A stretch of 64,000 nt of DNA from Haloferax marinum (GTDB lineage: Archaea > Halobacteriota > Halobacteria > Halobacteriales > Haloferacaceae), in assembly GCF_009674625.1 (NCBI RefSeq), contig NZ_WKJQ01000001.1:1364001-1428000 (forward strand), in the 5' to 3' direction. Shown one piece after another: positions 35,321 through 43,480 of the stretch (positions within the stretch are counted from its first letter, which is position 1; every line of letters starts with the position of its first letter). The translations under genes were made by a program, and so were the position numbers. Under the pieces are notes generated by a model. It saw nothing but the letters and a program-made list of their open reading frames with translations. It was not told where the DNA came from and did no database searches.

Positions 35321-35330
35321 CGATTAAACA
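35321..35330 (+). promoter_or_regulatory. Proximal TATA element of ilvA
   Basis: CGATTAAACA centred about 27 nt before the ATG at 35353 fits a leaderless mRNA start. Together with the distal element at 35175 this gives ilvA two candidate promoters. Confidence 0.45.
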
Positions 35331-35352
35331 CGAAAGGCGGCGATTCGTGAGC

Positions 35353-36564
35353 ATGCTCTCTCTTTCCGACGTCCAAGACGCACGCGAGCGCGTCGAAGCG
35401 GTTGCCCGACGGACACCGCTGGAGTACTCGCACACCTTCTCCGACATGACGGGTGCCGAGGTCCACCTGAAACTGGAGAACTTCCAGCGGACCGGGTCGT
35501 TCAAAATCCGGGGTGCGATGAACCGAATCGCCACGCTCTCCGACGAAGAACAGCGCGCAGGTGTGGTGACCGCGAGCGCCGGCAACCACGCACAGGGTGT
35601 CGCGCTCGCTGCCACGCGCGCAGGCGTCGATTCGAAAATCGTGATGCCGGAGTACGCACCCATCACGAAGGTGAAAGCGACAGAACGGTACGGTGGCGAC
35701 GTCGTCCTCTACGGTGCCGACTACGACGAAGCACAGGCGAAAGCACACGAAATCGAACGCGAGGAAGGCCGGACCTACGTCCACGCCTTCGACGACGAGT
35801 ACGTCATGGCCGGGCAGGGGACGATTGGCCTCGAAATCGCAGAGGACTGCCCCGACCTGGATACCGTCATCGTCCCCATCGGTGGTGGTGGTCTCATCTC
35901 CGGCATCGCCACGGCCATCAAAGAACAGTACCCAGAGGTTCGCGTCATCGGCGTCCAAGCCGCCCAGGCGTCCAGCGCCGCCGACTCGCTCAACAAGGGC
36001 GCAGTACAGGAAATCGACGAGGTAGACACCATCGCAGACGGTATCGCAGTCCGTCGAATCGGAGACAAGACGTTCGAAGTCATCCAAGAACACGTCGACG
36101 AAATCGTCACCGTCTCCGACGAAGAGATTGCAGTCGCGCTCACCTACCTCCTCGAACGCTCGAAGACGCTCGTCGAAGGCGCAGGGGCAGTCGCACTGGC
36201 CGCGCTCGTCTTCGAGAAGTTCGACTACGAAGCGGACGAGGTCATCGTCCCGGCGCTCTGCGGTGGGAACATCGACATGAACACGCTGACCACCGTGGTG
36301 ATGCGTGGACTCGTCGAGACGGGGCGCTATCTCAAGATTCGGACCGAACTCAAAGACCGCCCAGGGTCGCTCGAACACCTCATCGGGATTATCGCCGAGA
36401 AGAAGGCCAACATCTACGCCGTCCGGCACGACCGAACCTCGCGGAAGATCGCCCTGAACGCGACGGAAGTCGAAATCGACCTCGAGATGCGTGGCCCCGA
36501 CCACGTCGATTCGCTCCTCGCGGCGCTCCGCGGCGAGGGGTACGAGGTCGAAGTTCTCGACTGA
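35353..36564 (+). CDS. ilvA: Threonine ammonia-lyase
   Basis: A 403-residue PLP enzyme (threonine to 2-oxobutanoate + NH3, the entry to isoleucine). The PLP lysine is in TGSFKIRGAMNR (about residue 51), SAGNHAQGVALAA is the phosphate/substrate loop, GGGGLISGIATAI binds the PLP phosphate. A C-terminal ACT domain (LKDRPGSLEHLIGIIAEKKANIYAV) implies allosteric control by amino acids. A longer frame from 35206 exists but lacks family support. Followed by a RidA gene 66 nt later, which deals with the enzyme's reactive enamine product. Confidence 0.96.
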   Translation: MLSLSDVQDARERVEAVARRTPLEYSHTFSDMTGAEVHLKLENFQRTGSFKIRGAMNRIATLSDEEQRAGVVTASAGNHAQGVALAATRAGVDSKIVMPEYAPITKVKATERYGGDVVLYGADYDEAQAKAHEIEREEGRTYVHAFDDEYVMAGQGTIGLEIAEDCPDLDTVIVPIGGGGLISGIATAIKEQYPEVRVIGVQAAQASSAADSLNKGAVQEIDEVDTIADGIAVRRIGDKTFEVIQEHVDEIVTVSDEEIAVALTYLLERSKTLVEGAGAVALAALVFEKFDYEADEVIVPALCGGNIDMNTLTTVVMRGLVETGRYLKIRTELKDRPGSLEHLIGIIAEKKANIYAVRHDRTSRKIALNATEVEIDLEMRGPDHVDSLLAALRGEGYEVEVLD

Positions 36565-36630
36565 GCCTCCTGTTTTCCTTAGCCTCTCGTTCCCATCTAT
36601 TTTATCACGCCGTGGCGAATCCTGCCGGAT

Positions 36631-37017
36631 ATGAAGCGAGTCATCAACACGGACGAAGCACCGGCCGCAGTCGGTGCGTACAGTCAGGCAACGACGAACG
36701 GGTCGCTCCTCTACACCGCCGGCCAGATTCCGCTGACGCCGGACGGCGAACTCCTCGACGACGAAGACATCGCCACGCAGACCGAGCAAGCCCTCGACAA
36801 CCTGCTCGCCATCCTCGAGGAAGCGGGTGCCGACGCCGGCGACGTGCTGAAGACGACCGTCTTCCTCGGCGATATCGGTGACTTCGAGGAGATGAACGAG
36901 ACGTACGCGACGTACTTCGACGACGAGCCGCCGGCCCGGTCGGCCGTCGAAGTGGCGAACCTCCCGAAGGGTGTCGGTGTCGAAATCGAGGCCGTCGCCG
37001 TCGTCGACGAGGAGTGA
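36631..37017 (+). CDS. ridA: RidA family reactive-intermediate deaminase
   Basis: A 128-residue Rid/YjgF protein. Conserved motifs: SLLYTAGQIPLTPDGEL, an aromatic-rich trimer interface, and the C-terminal PARSAVEVANLPKGVGVEIEAVAVV with the substrate-binding Arg. It hydrolyses 2-aminoacrylate/2-aminocrotonate imines released by threonine ammonia-lyase. Its position directly downstream of ilvA on the same strand fits this. Confidence 0.96.
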   Translation: MKRVINTDEAPAAVGAYSQATTNGSLLYTAGQIPLTPDGELLDDEDIATQTEQALDNLLAILEEAGADAGDVLKTTVFLGDIGDFEEMNETYATYFDDEPPARSAVEVANLPKGVGVEIEAVAVVDEE

Positions 37018-37220
37018 ACCGCCGCGTTCGCTCTGCCCTCGCGTGGGGGGCGGTGAGTCTCCTCCTCGTGGGCGTCCTCGCACAGAGTGCGACCCTGCTC
37101 GGACTCGGTATCGAGGCGTCGGTCGGAGCGGTCGCAGCAGTCGCTGTGGTCTCCGGCATCGTCGTCGCGTCTGTGACATACGTCATCGAACCGCGACTCG
37201 AACGGAAAGGAAGGGCTTAA
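37014..37220 (+). CDS. Small membrane protein overlapping ridA
   Basis: A 68-residue protein starting at a GTG that overlaps the ridA stop by 4 nt (GTGA at 37014-37017). Two hydrophobic segments (LAWGAVSLLLVGVLAQSATLLGLGI and AVAAVAVVSGIVVASVTYVI) and basic ends. The overlap indicates translational coupling with ridA. Function unknown. Confidence 0.72.
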   Translation: MNRRVRSALAWGAVSLLLVGVLAQSATLLGLGIEASVGAVAAVAVVSGIVVASVTYVIEPRLERKGRA

Positions 37221-37253
37221 ATTAATCAGGCGGAAACGTTGCGTTGTAAGCCA

Positions 37254-37334
37254 GCCAGGATGGCCGAGCGGTAAGGCGCACGCCTGGAAAGCGTGTTCCC
37301 TCTGGGATCGGGGGTTCAAATCCCTCTCCTGGCG
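37254..37334 (+). tRNA. tRNA-Ser (GGA)
   Basis: An 81-nt cloverleaf with a long variable arm: acceptor GCCAGGA/TCCTGGC with discriminator G (typical for Ser), anticodon stem CACGC/GCGTG around loop CTGGAAA (anticodon GGA), variable arm TTCCCTCTGGGAT, and T-arm GGGGGTTCAAATCCCTC. No CCA encoded. A 27-nt copy of its 3' end is repeated 128 bp downstream. Confidence 0.96.
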
Positions 37335-37406
37335 CTTCTCTGAAAACTACGCTCCGAGCGATGCGTCTCGGCGCATCGCGGACAGCCGTTTTCGTGAAGC
37401 GTCTTC

Positions 37407-37467
37407 GAGAGGGATTTGAACCAAGGAGCGAAGTGACTGAGGTTCAAATCCCTCTCCTGGCGCTTCT
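37407..37467. repeat. tRNA-Ser 3'-end copy with inverted T-arm
   Basis: 37441-37467 repeats the last 22 nt of tRNA-Ser plus 5 nt of flank (27 nt without a difference to 37313-37339). Upstream, 37407-37422 is the exact reverse complement of 37441-37456, making a 16-bp inverted repeat around an 18-nt spacer with GGAGCGAAGTGAC. The design is the same as at tRNA-Phe (4321-4369), where the spacer has GGAACGAAGTGAC. The rest of 37335-37645 carries no gene that I can support. Confidence 0.85.
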
Positions 37468-37645
37468 TCCGAACTCAACTCTCATAGCAGCGCGTCTCGT
37501 CGCGCTGCGGGCGGCTTGGTCGGGAGGACGCTAACAAAGAGGGAATGAACTAGCGAGCAACGCAGAGCGTTGTGGGGTTCGGCGGAGACGCCATCTCTGC
37601 TACCCCATAGATTCAAGACCTGACGAAATTCATACAAGTCAAGAG

Positions 37646-38839
37646 ATGCCGTCTCGTCGTGAGGTACTCCGGTTCGGTGGACTCGTAGCGGCTGGTGGGG
37701 TCACCGCGCTCACGACGTCGAGAGTCCGGTCCCAGCACGCGACGGGTCCCGAGCACTCACGGCCGTTGGACCCCTCGTGGAAGCCATTCTCTGCTGGCCG
37801 GTGGACCGAACAGTCCCGCCAACGCATGCCCGGAGAGCCAAACGCCATCACACCGTTCGAAGACGGGCGGTTACTGATAGCCGGAACACGCACTGTCGAA
37901 GACGAACCCCACGGCTGGGTCGCCATCGTCGGCACCGATGGTACCGTGGAGTCCTCCCAGACGTTGGACAGGGGCAGACTGTTCACCGCAACACAGACCG
38001 CCGAAGGCGTCCTCGTCGGTGGTATTTTGAACGATCACACTGCTGCCCAGTTCGTTACTGTCGGTTCGAACGGAACGGTCAAAGCGAACGACACTGTTGC
38101 ACCTCGTCGTGGTCAAGTCGGAGTATTCGAGCTCGAGGCAGTCCCATCGCGAAATGGGGGCAAGCCACGTGAGGCACTAGTCGCTGGTGGACTCATCTCG
38201 TCCAACGATTGGTGGGATTCGGTCTGGCTCGTCGGGCTCGATGCGAGAGGGCAAAAACGATGGCGGCGAACCTACGATGCTTCCGTTCTGATAATTACCG
38301 GTGCGCTCGTTGCCGGTCCGTCTCGGGTGCATCTCGTCGGAAACCTCGATGGGAGCGACGGCACCGCTAATCGAGCAGGCATCGTCTCGATAACGGATGG
38401 TGCCACCGATTGGCGACAGATTTACGCAGCAGACATGTTCTGGGACGTCGCCTCTCCGCACGACGGCTCTGGAGATATGCTCGTCGTCGGCGACGTGCGG
38501 CAACAAGACGGACCGGATACAGGGTTTCTGGCCCGCCTCGACGACGACGGGAAGATTCGATGGTGGAAGACCATCGGCCAGTTGGAGGGTTCAGTTTCTG
38601 TCAGACGCGTCGTATCAACAGCACAGCAGTGCCTGGTGTTCGGGAGGGTTTCACGTGATGAGAAGTCCGACCGAGAGTTCATCCTCTCGACCGATGGGTC
38701 AGGCTCGCAGGCGCGTGGCTACTGGGTAGAAGAACCGGTCGAGTCAGCCACACTACTCCCAGACGGCAAGCTGGTAGTTGGCTCAGGAACCGACGGTTCG
38801 TACTCGATTCGAGTGCTGTCTCCCGAGGGGGGAAGATGA
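37646..38839 (+). CDS. Tat-secreted beta-propeller-like protein
   Basis: A 397-residue exported protein with Tat leader SRREVLRFGGLVAAGGVTALTT (residues 3-24 region) and no lipobox Cys. The mature part is beta-rich with repeated GWVAIVGTDGTVESSQTL, VGLDARGQKRWRRTY, GFLARLDDDGKIRWWKTIG and FILSTDGSGSQ, the pattern of delta-60/NHL- or PQQ-like propellers. No catalytic motif. It overlaps the next gene by 4 nt (ATGA). It is less strongly G/C-biased at third positions than neighbours, and lies behind the tRNA-Ser remnant. Confidence 0.8.
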   Translation: MPSRREVLRFGGLVAAGGVTALTTSRVRSQHATGPEHSRPLDPSWKPFSAGRWTEQSRQRMPGEPNAITPFEDGRLLIAGTRTVEDEPHGWVAIVGTDGTVESSQTLDRGRLFTATQTAEGVLVGGILNDHTAAQFVTVGSNGTVKANDTVAPRRGQVGVFELEAVPSRNGGKPREALVAGGLISSNDWWDSVWLVGLDARGQKRWRRTYDASVLIITGALVAGPSRVHLVGNLDGSDGTANRAGIVSITDGATDWRQIYAADMFWDVASPHDGSGDMLVVGDVRQQDGPDTGFLARLDDDGKIRWWKTIGQLEGSVSVRRVVSTAQQCLVFGRVSRDEKSDREFILSTDGSGSQARGYWVEEPVESATLLPDGKLVVGSGTDGSYSIRVLSPEGGR

Positions 38840-40599
38840 GCGCCGCTCGCTTCACTGGCGTCCTTCGGTGGGCACGACGATTCTGGTCGGGGTTCACCTC
38901 GAACCGATTGCTCGGAACCGTGACTGTGACCGCTGTGACCTGGAATTCGCTCCCGACCTTTACGTCCGTGCCAATTCTGGGAGTTCTCGCGAGAGGACTC
39001 GCTGAGATACAGTCGGCGCTACCGAGTTCGGGGATTTCCTTCGGGTTGAGCGTCCTCCTATTGGCGATACTCATCGCTTCGTATCTCCCGCGCATCTATC
39101 TGGATGTGTTCGCTGCACCGGTGCGGGACCACCTGCGCGTCCAGGCGGTGCTTTCGGGGCACGCGTTCGTGACCGCAGTAGTCGCGTACGCGTTGTTCCT
39201 TTCGACGGCGTACAACGGACTCCCATTCGGCCTCACTGGAGTACCGTCGTGGACACTGAGTGCTGTCGCCTTCGCGGGGATTCCCGTCGTGCTTCTCACG
39301 TTGCAGTCGGTCGAATCTCGCTCCCTGGAGAATCCGGACAATTACTTCACCCGGCCACTGGTGTTCCTCTCAGGTGATGAGAACCCGAGAGAAGCGACTC
39401 GTGAGGGGTTCGAACCCTATCAGAACGATACACGAATGAATCAGTTGGTCTCACTGTTCGTCCCCATCGCAGGAGCTACGGCATACACGTTTCCTGCCAC
39501 GTTCTTCGGTGCCTTCGCGGGCGCGCTCAACCTGTATTATCCCGTCTTAGAGAGTGTCGCCTTCGTAGGTATCGTCGGGACCTGGGTGTTACAGAGTGAG
39601 CGAACGCCCGCGCCAGAATCGCGACTCGGTGCGGGGTTGAAATCGGCGACCGCAGTCGACACAGGATTCTATCGACAGATTCAGACTGCGACGAATCCGA
39701 AGGCCTGGGGGGCGTTCGGTCTCCTCTTTTTCGGAGTCCTCCTCTCTGTGATTCCACTGCTTTTGGGGTCTTCCTTTCACACCCCCATCGACGCGTTTGC
39801 CCCCGACACGCTTCTCGCAGCATACCGCGACGTCTTCAGACTGCACACCCTCGAGGCTGCTGGCTACGCGGGAGAGAAAACAGGCGACTTCGTGGTCTGG
39901 GTCGGACTGACCGTGACGCCCTTCTTGGTCGTGTGTTACGGCCTCTGGTATTGGTACCACACCGCTCGGCGGCTTCCCTCGATGCTATACGAAGGGGGAG
40001 AGTCACAGTTTAGCCAGAAGTTCACCGCGCGGGCTCGTCATCCCCCGGTCAGTCGGCCACGCGGGTACTTCTTGCCACTCACCATTCCCGTCTGGGCGTG
40101 GTTGGAACACCGATTCACCTGGGGTGAATCGTTTATCTCACTCCCCGTCGCCAGCAACGACTTTGGGTTTCTCATCGTTTGGACGCTCGGTGTCGTCGTC
40201 GTCGGCTGGTCGATGGTTTCGACGTGGAAACGCCAGCCAGAACCGTCGGCTGGATTTCTGTTAGAGCTGGTCGTTCCACTCGCCGTTCTGTTCCTGACTG
40301 TCCTCGATTTCAGCCAGGACAAGTTCACCGAACTCGGTGGGACCGCGTTCATATTCGTTCTCACGATTCTAGTGTTCCACGGCAACAATCTACTCGACCG
40401 GCTCTACGAGTTCCCACCGTGGAAACGGACCCTAATAGTGTGTACCTTTAGTGGAAGCTTCGGCTTTAGCGTCGGCGAGTACTTCGAACCGTTCGTTGGT
40501 GTGGCCGCCGGTTTGGCTTTGTTTGGCGTTCTCGTCGCCGAGGGGAAGATGCACGACTTCGAAGAGGCGTCCGACGAAGATTCGATGTCGGACGGATGA
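38836..40599 (+). CDS. Large polytopic membrane protein, unknown function
   Basis: A 587-residue protein with about 12-14 hydrophobic segments, for example GLSVLLLAILIASYLPRIYL, AFVTAVVAYALFLSTAYNG, WGAFGLLFFGVLLSVIPLLLG and FLIVWTLGVVVVGWSMVSTW. Soluble loops hold SRSLENPDNYFTRPLVFLSGDE and SMLYEGGESQFSQKFTARARHPPVSRPRG. I do not recognise a transporter or enzyme family. It starts with ATG overlapping the stop of the secreted propeller gene, so the two are a coupled pair and probably function together in the envelope. Codon third positions are less GC-rich than in flanking genes. Confidence 0.78.
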   Translation: MSAARFTGVLRWARRFWSGFTSNRLLGTVTVTAVTWNSLPTFTSVPILGVLARGLAEIQSALPSSGISFGLSVLLLAILIASYLPRIYLDVFAAPVRDHLRVQAVLSGHAFVTAVVAYALFLSTAYNGLPFGLTGVPSWTLSAVAFAGIPVVLLTLQSVESRSLENPDNYFTRPLVFLSGDENPREATREGFEPYQNDTRMNQLVSLFVPIAGATAYTFPATFFGAFAGALNLYYPVLESVAFVGIVGTWVLQSERTPAPESRLGAGLKSATAVDTGFYRQIQTATNPKAWGAFGLLFFGVLLSVIPLLLGSSFHTPIDAFAPDTLLAAYRDVFRLHTLEAAGYAGEKTGDFVVWVGLTVTPFLVVCYGLWYWYHTARRLPSMLYEGGESQFSQKFTARARHPPVSRPRGYFLPLTIPVWAWLEHRFTWGESFISLPVASNDFGFLIVWTLGVVVVGWSMVSTWKRQPEPSAGFLLELVVPLAVLFLTVLDFSQDKFTELGGTAFIFVLTILVFHGNNLLDRLYEFPPWKRTLIVCTFSGSFGFSVGEYFEPFVGVAAGLALFGVLVAEGKMHDFEEASDEDSMSDG

Positions 40600-40880
40600 G
40601 GTGGGAGTTCCGAACTCTCTCGTACCCTGGGAGACAGACCCGGCCCGCCGACCACCCTCAAGCCCACCAAAGACGCACCACACCCACGTAACCACCGTCG
40701 CGATTCCCGAAAAACGAGAACCCACGCGGGTGTCTTTTTCCACTGCAGTGCTACGTTCACCTGCAGATAAGCCAACTGCCATCTGTTTCAACATGGGTCG
40801 GCGAGACGCCTTCGAGGCGTCCCGTATCAGTATAGCGTCCAAAACATTCATCACTGTGCGAAGCAATACCACGTTTGACA

Positions 40881-41051
40881 ATGCCTGACACCAAAACCGG
40901 CCGTGAGAAGAAGGGCCTCAACAAGCGGACCCAGCTTACCGAACGGCTGTATGAACGAGAATTGTCGGTGTTAGACGGCGAAGACGACGAGCCCGAACTC
41001 GACGACACCGAGGGTGAGTTCATCGCCGAGGAACTTCCGGACGAATCCTGA
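40881..41051 (+). CDS. Small acidic protein
   Basis: A 56-residue product with basic N-terminus (DTKTGREKKGLNKRTQLTERLYERELSVLD) and acidic C-terminus (EDDEPELDDTEGEFIAEELPDES). No Cys, no membrane segment. The start is an ATG in TGACAATG with a TATA-like region (GTATCAGTATAG) upstream. It looks like a genuine haloarchaeal microprotein; the function is unknown. It lies in an otherwise gene-poor 280-bp plus stretch between the cassette at 38-40 kb and the next gene. Confidence 0.65.
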   Translation: MPDTKTGREKKGLNKRTQLTERLYERELSVLDGEDDEPELDDTEGEFIAEELPDES

Positions 41052-41118
41052 CGCGACACGCCAGTCTCGTTCGACTGGCCACGCGGATTTTTTATCGACG
41101 CTCACGTAGCCTCCGAGC

Positions 41119-41511
41119 GTGCCACATCGTGCGAACTACGCAACTGTGTTCATCGGGGCGCACCTCCACCCACCGGACGAGACACTGGACCTCGACTGGG
41201 CCGACGACGTCGGTGACGAGACCGACGTCTTCGAGTTCGACGTCCCGACCGACGACGCGCAGGAAGCCTACCTCGGCATTCAAGCGTTCGACGTCGGGGA
41301 GTACGGCCACGAGATTCACATAAACGGCGACGCGCTCTCCGGTTTCGACATCCCACCGAGTGATGGCTGGCAGTACTGGGTCGATACAGTCGCCGGCGCA
41401 GAACTCGTCGAAGGGACGAACACCATCCAACTCACCCGCGACGAGTCCACCGACGACGCCTTCGCCGTCGGGACGATAACCGTCCACTGGAAGGAACCCG
41501 TCGAAAAATAG
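41119..41511 (+). CDS. Conserved haloarchaeal protein (jelly-roll-like)
   Basis: A 130-residue protein from a GTG start: ANYATVFIGAHLHPPDETLDLDWADDVGDETDVFEFDVP, then EAYLGIQAFDVGEYGHEIHINGDALSGFDIPPSDGWQYWVDTVAGAELVEGTNTIQL and a C-terminal AVGTITVHWKEP. The pattern resembles a single beta-sandwich (carbohydrate-binding-like) domain; the family is DUF7383-like to my memory, which I cannot verify. No signal peptide, so cytoplasmic. Confidence 0.7.
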   Translation: MPHRANYATVFIGAHLHPPDETLDLDWADDVGDETDVFEFDVPTDDAQEAYLGIQAFDVGEYGHEIHINGDALSGFDIPPSDGWQYWVDTVAGAELVEGTNTIQLTRDESTDDAFAVGTITVHWKEPVEK

Positions 41512-41641
41512 TATATAAACCAGGAGAAATTCACGGATATTGTGTCATGTGATGTCGTGCCACACAATCGCCGAATTGCGGGTCTAAGCCCACCCAGTCG
41601 CCTAATTACGCGGGTATTTCGTCACGCACTCATCTATCACT

Positions 41642-41670
41642 CCGCGAGCTCGCGGCGTAGCATTTATATA
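41642..41670 (+). promoter_or_regulatory. Thermosome promoter with 14-bp palindrome
   Basis: TTTATATA (41663-41670) is a canonical TATA box 27-34 nt before the start codon. Immediately upstream, CCGCGAGCTCGCGG (41642-41655) is a perfect 14-bp palindrome. It ends 7 nt before the TATA, where the BRE and transcription factor contacts lie, so it may be a heat-shock control site. Confidence 0.6.
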
Positions 41671-41696
41671 GAATCACAAACAATCAGGCGATGACT

Positions 41697-43370
41697 ATGA
41701 GCCAGCGAATGCAGCAGGGTCAGCCGATGATCATTCTCGGTGAAGACTCCCAGCGCGTCAAAGACCGTGACGCGCAGGCGTACAACATCCGCGCCGCACG
41801 AGCGGTCGCAGAGGCAGTACGCTCGACACTCGGTCCGAAAGGGATGGACAAGATGCTCGTCGATTCGATGGGTGACGTCACCATCACGAACGACGGTGTC
41901 ACCATCCTCAAAGAGATGGACATCGACAACCCGACGGCCGAGATGATCGTCGAAGTCGCCGAGACGCAGGAAGACGAAGCAGGCGACGGCACGACGACGG
42001 CAGTCGCTATCGCGGGTGAACTCCTGAAGAACGCCGAGGACCTCCTCGAACAGGACATCCACCCGACGGCAATCATCCGTGGCTTCAACCTCGCTTCCGA
42101 GAAGGCACGCGAGGAAGTCGACGACATCGCAGAGCGCGTCGAACCCGACGACGAGGACCTGCTGAAGAAGGTCGCCGAGACCTCGATGACCGGCAAGAGC
42201 TCCGAACTCAACAAGGAGCTCCTCGCGGACCTCATCGTCCGTGCCGTCAAGCAGGTCACCGTCGAAGCCGACGACGGTTCCTACGTCGTCGACCTCGAAA
42301 ACATCTCCATCGAGACGCAGACCGGTCGCTCCGCGTCCGAGTCTGAACTCCTCACTGGCGCTGTCATCGACAAGGACCCCGTCCACGACGACATGCCGGT
42401 CGAGTTCGACGAGGCCGACGTGCTCCTCCTCAACGAGCCGGTCGAAGTCGAAGAGACCGACATCGACACGAACGTCTCCATCGAGAGCCCCGACCAGCTT
42501 CAGAAGTTCCTCGACCAGGAAGAGGCACAGCTGAAAGCGAAGGTCGACCAAATCGTCGACTCCGGTGCCGACGTGGTCTTCTGCCAGAAGGGTATCGACG
42601 ACCTCGCCCAGCACTTCCTCGCGAAGAAGGGCATCCTCGCCGTCCGCCGGACCAAGAAGTCCGACGTCAAGTTCCTCAAGAACATCACGGGCGCGTCCAT
42701 CGTCTCGGACCTCGACTCCATCGAGGCCGCCGACCTCGGCCGTGCGTCCATCCGCCGTGACGACGCCGACGACCTGTTCTACGTCGAAGGTATCGGCGAA
42801 GACGTCCACGGTGTCACGCTCCTCCTCCGCGGTTCGACCGACCACGTCGTCGACGAACTCGAGCGCGGTGTCCAGGACGCTCTCGACGTCGTCGCTTCGA
42901 CGGTCGCCGACGGCCGCGTCCTCGCAGGTGGCGGTGCCATCGAAGTCGAACTCGCCTCGCGCCTCCGCGACTACGCAGACTCCGTCTCCGGTCGCGAGCA
43001 ACTCGCAGTCGAAGCGTTCGCCGACGCGCTCGAACTCGTCCCGCGCGTCCTCGCCGAGAACGCTGGTCTCGACTCCATCGACACGCTCGTCGACCTTCGT
43101 GCGGCCCACGAAGACGGACAGGTCCGCGCTGGCCTGAACGTCTTCACCGGCGACGTCGAAGACGCATTCGAAGCAGGCGTCGTCGAGACGGCCCACGCCA
43201 AAGAGCAGGCCATCTCCTCCGCCTCCGAAGCCGCGAACCTCGTCCTCAAGATAGACGACATCATCGCTGCTGGTGACCTCTCGACCGGTGGCAACGACGA
43301 CGAAGAGGGCGGCGCACCCGGCGGCATGGGTGGCATGGGCGGTATGGGCGGTATGGGCGGCGCGATGTAA
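41697..43370 (+). CDS. Thermosome (group II chaperonin) subunit
   Basis: A 557-residue chaperonin subunit. ATP-binding motifs are [26 protein letters not shown] and [18 protein letters not shown]; the apical helical protrusion and [13 protein letters not shown] follow, and the tail ends in GGM repeats ([11 protein letters not shown]). It folds proteins in a hexadecameric ring with paralogous subunits. An ATG two codons earlier (41691) is possible; 41697 (MSQRM) matches the N-terminus known from Haloferax thermosome subunits. The promoter carries a palindrome next to its TATA box. Confidence 0.97.
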   Translation: MSQRMQQGQPMIILGEDSQRVKDRDAQAYNIRAARAVAEAVRSTLGPKGMDKMLVDSMGDVTITNDGVTILKEMDIDNPTAEMIVEVAETQEDEAGDGTTTAVAIAGELLKNAEDLLEQDIHPTAIIRGFNLASEKAREEVDDIAERVEPDDEDLLKKVAETSMTGKSSELNKELLADLIVRAVKQVTVEADDGSYVVDLENISIETQTGRSASESELLTGAVIDKDPVHDDMPVEFDEADVLLLNEPVEVEETDIDTNVSIESPDQLQKFLDQEEAQLKAKVDQIVDSGADVVFCQKGIDDLAQHFLAKKGILAVRRTKKSDVKFLKNITGASIVSDLDSIEAADLGRASIRRDDADDLFYVEGIGEDVHGVTLLLRGSTDHVVDELERGVQDALDVVASTVADGRVLAGGGAIEVELASRLRDYADSVSGREQLAVEAFADALELVPRVLAENAGLDSIDTLVDLRAAHEDGQVRAGLNVFTGDVEDAFEAGVVETAHAKEQAISSASEAANLVLKIDDIIAAGDLSTGGNDDEEGGAPGGMGGMGGMGGMGGAM

Positions 43371-43480
43371 AGGTAGGCTTACGCCCCACACATCCACACC
43401 CACACCGACTTCCGCACCGCACGACAGACCGATTATTTTTCGACAGAAGAACTATCCCGAAGAGCCGAGTAGCCGCGGCT

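Noticed and set aside
35311-37179. 622-codon minus-strand frame across ilvA and ridA
   Set aside because: Antisense artefact of codon bias; ilvA and ridA on the plus strand are unambiguous.
41664-43403. 579-codon minus-strand frame opposite the thermosome
   Set aside because: Shadow of the thermosome gene with low-complexity Val/Asp composition.
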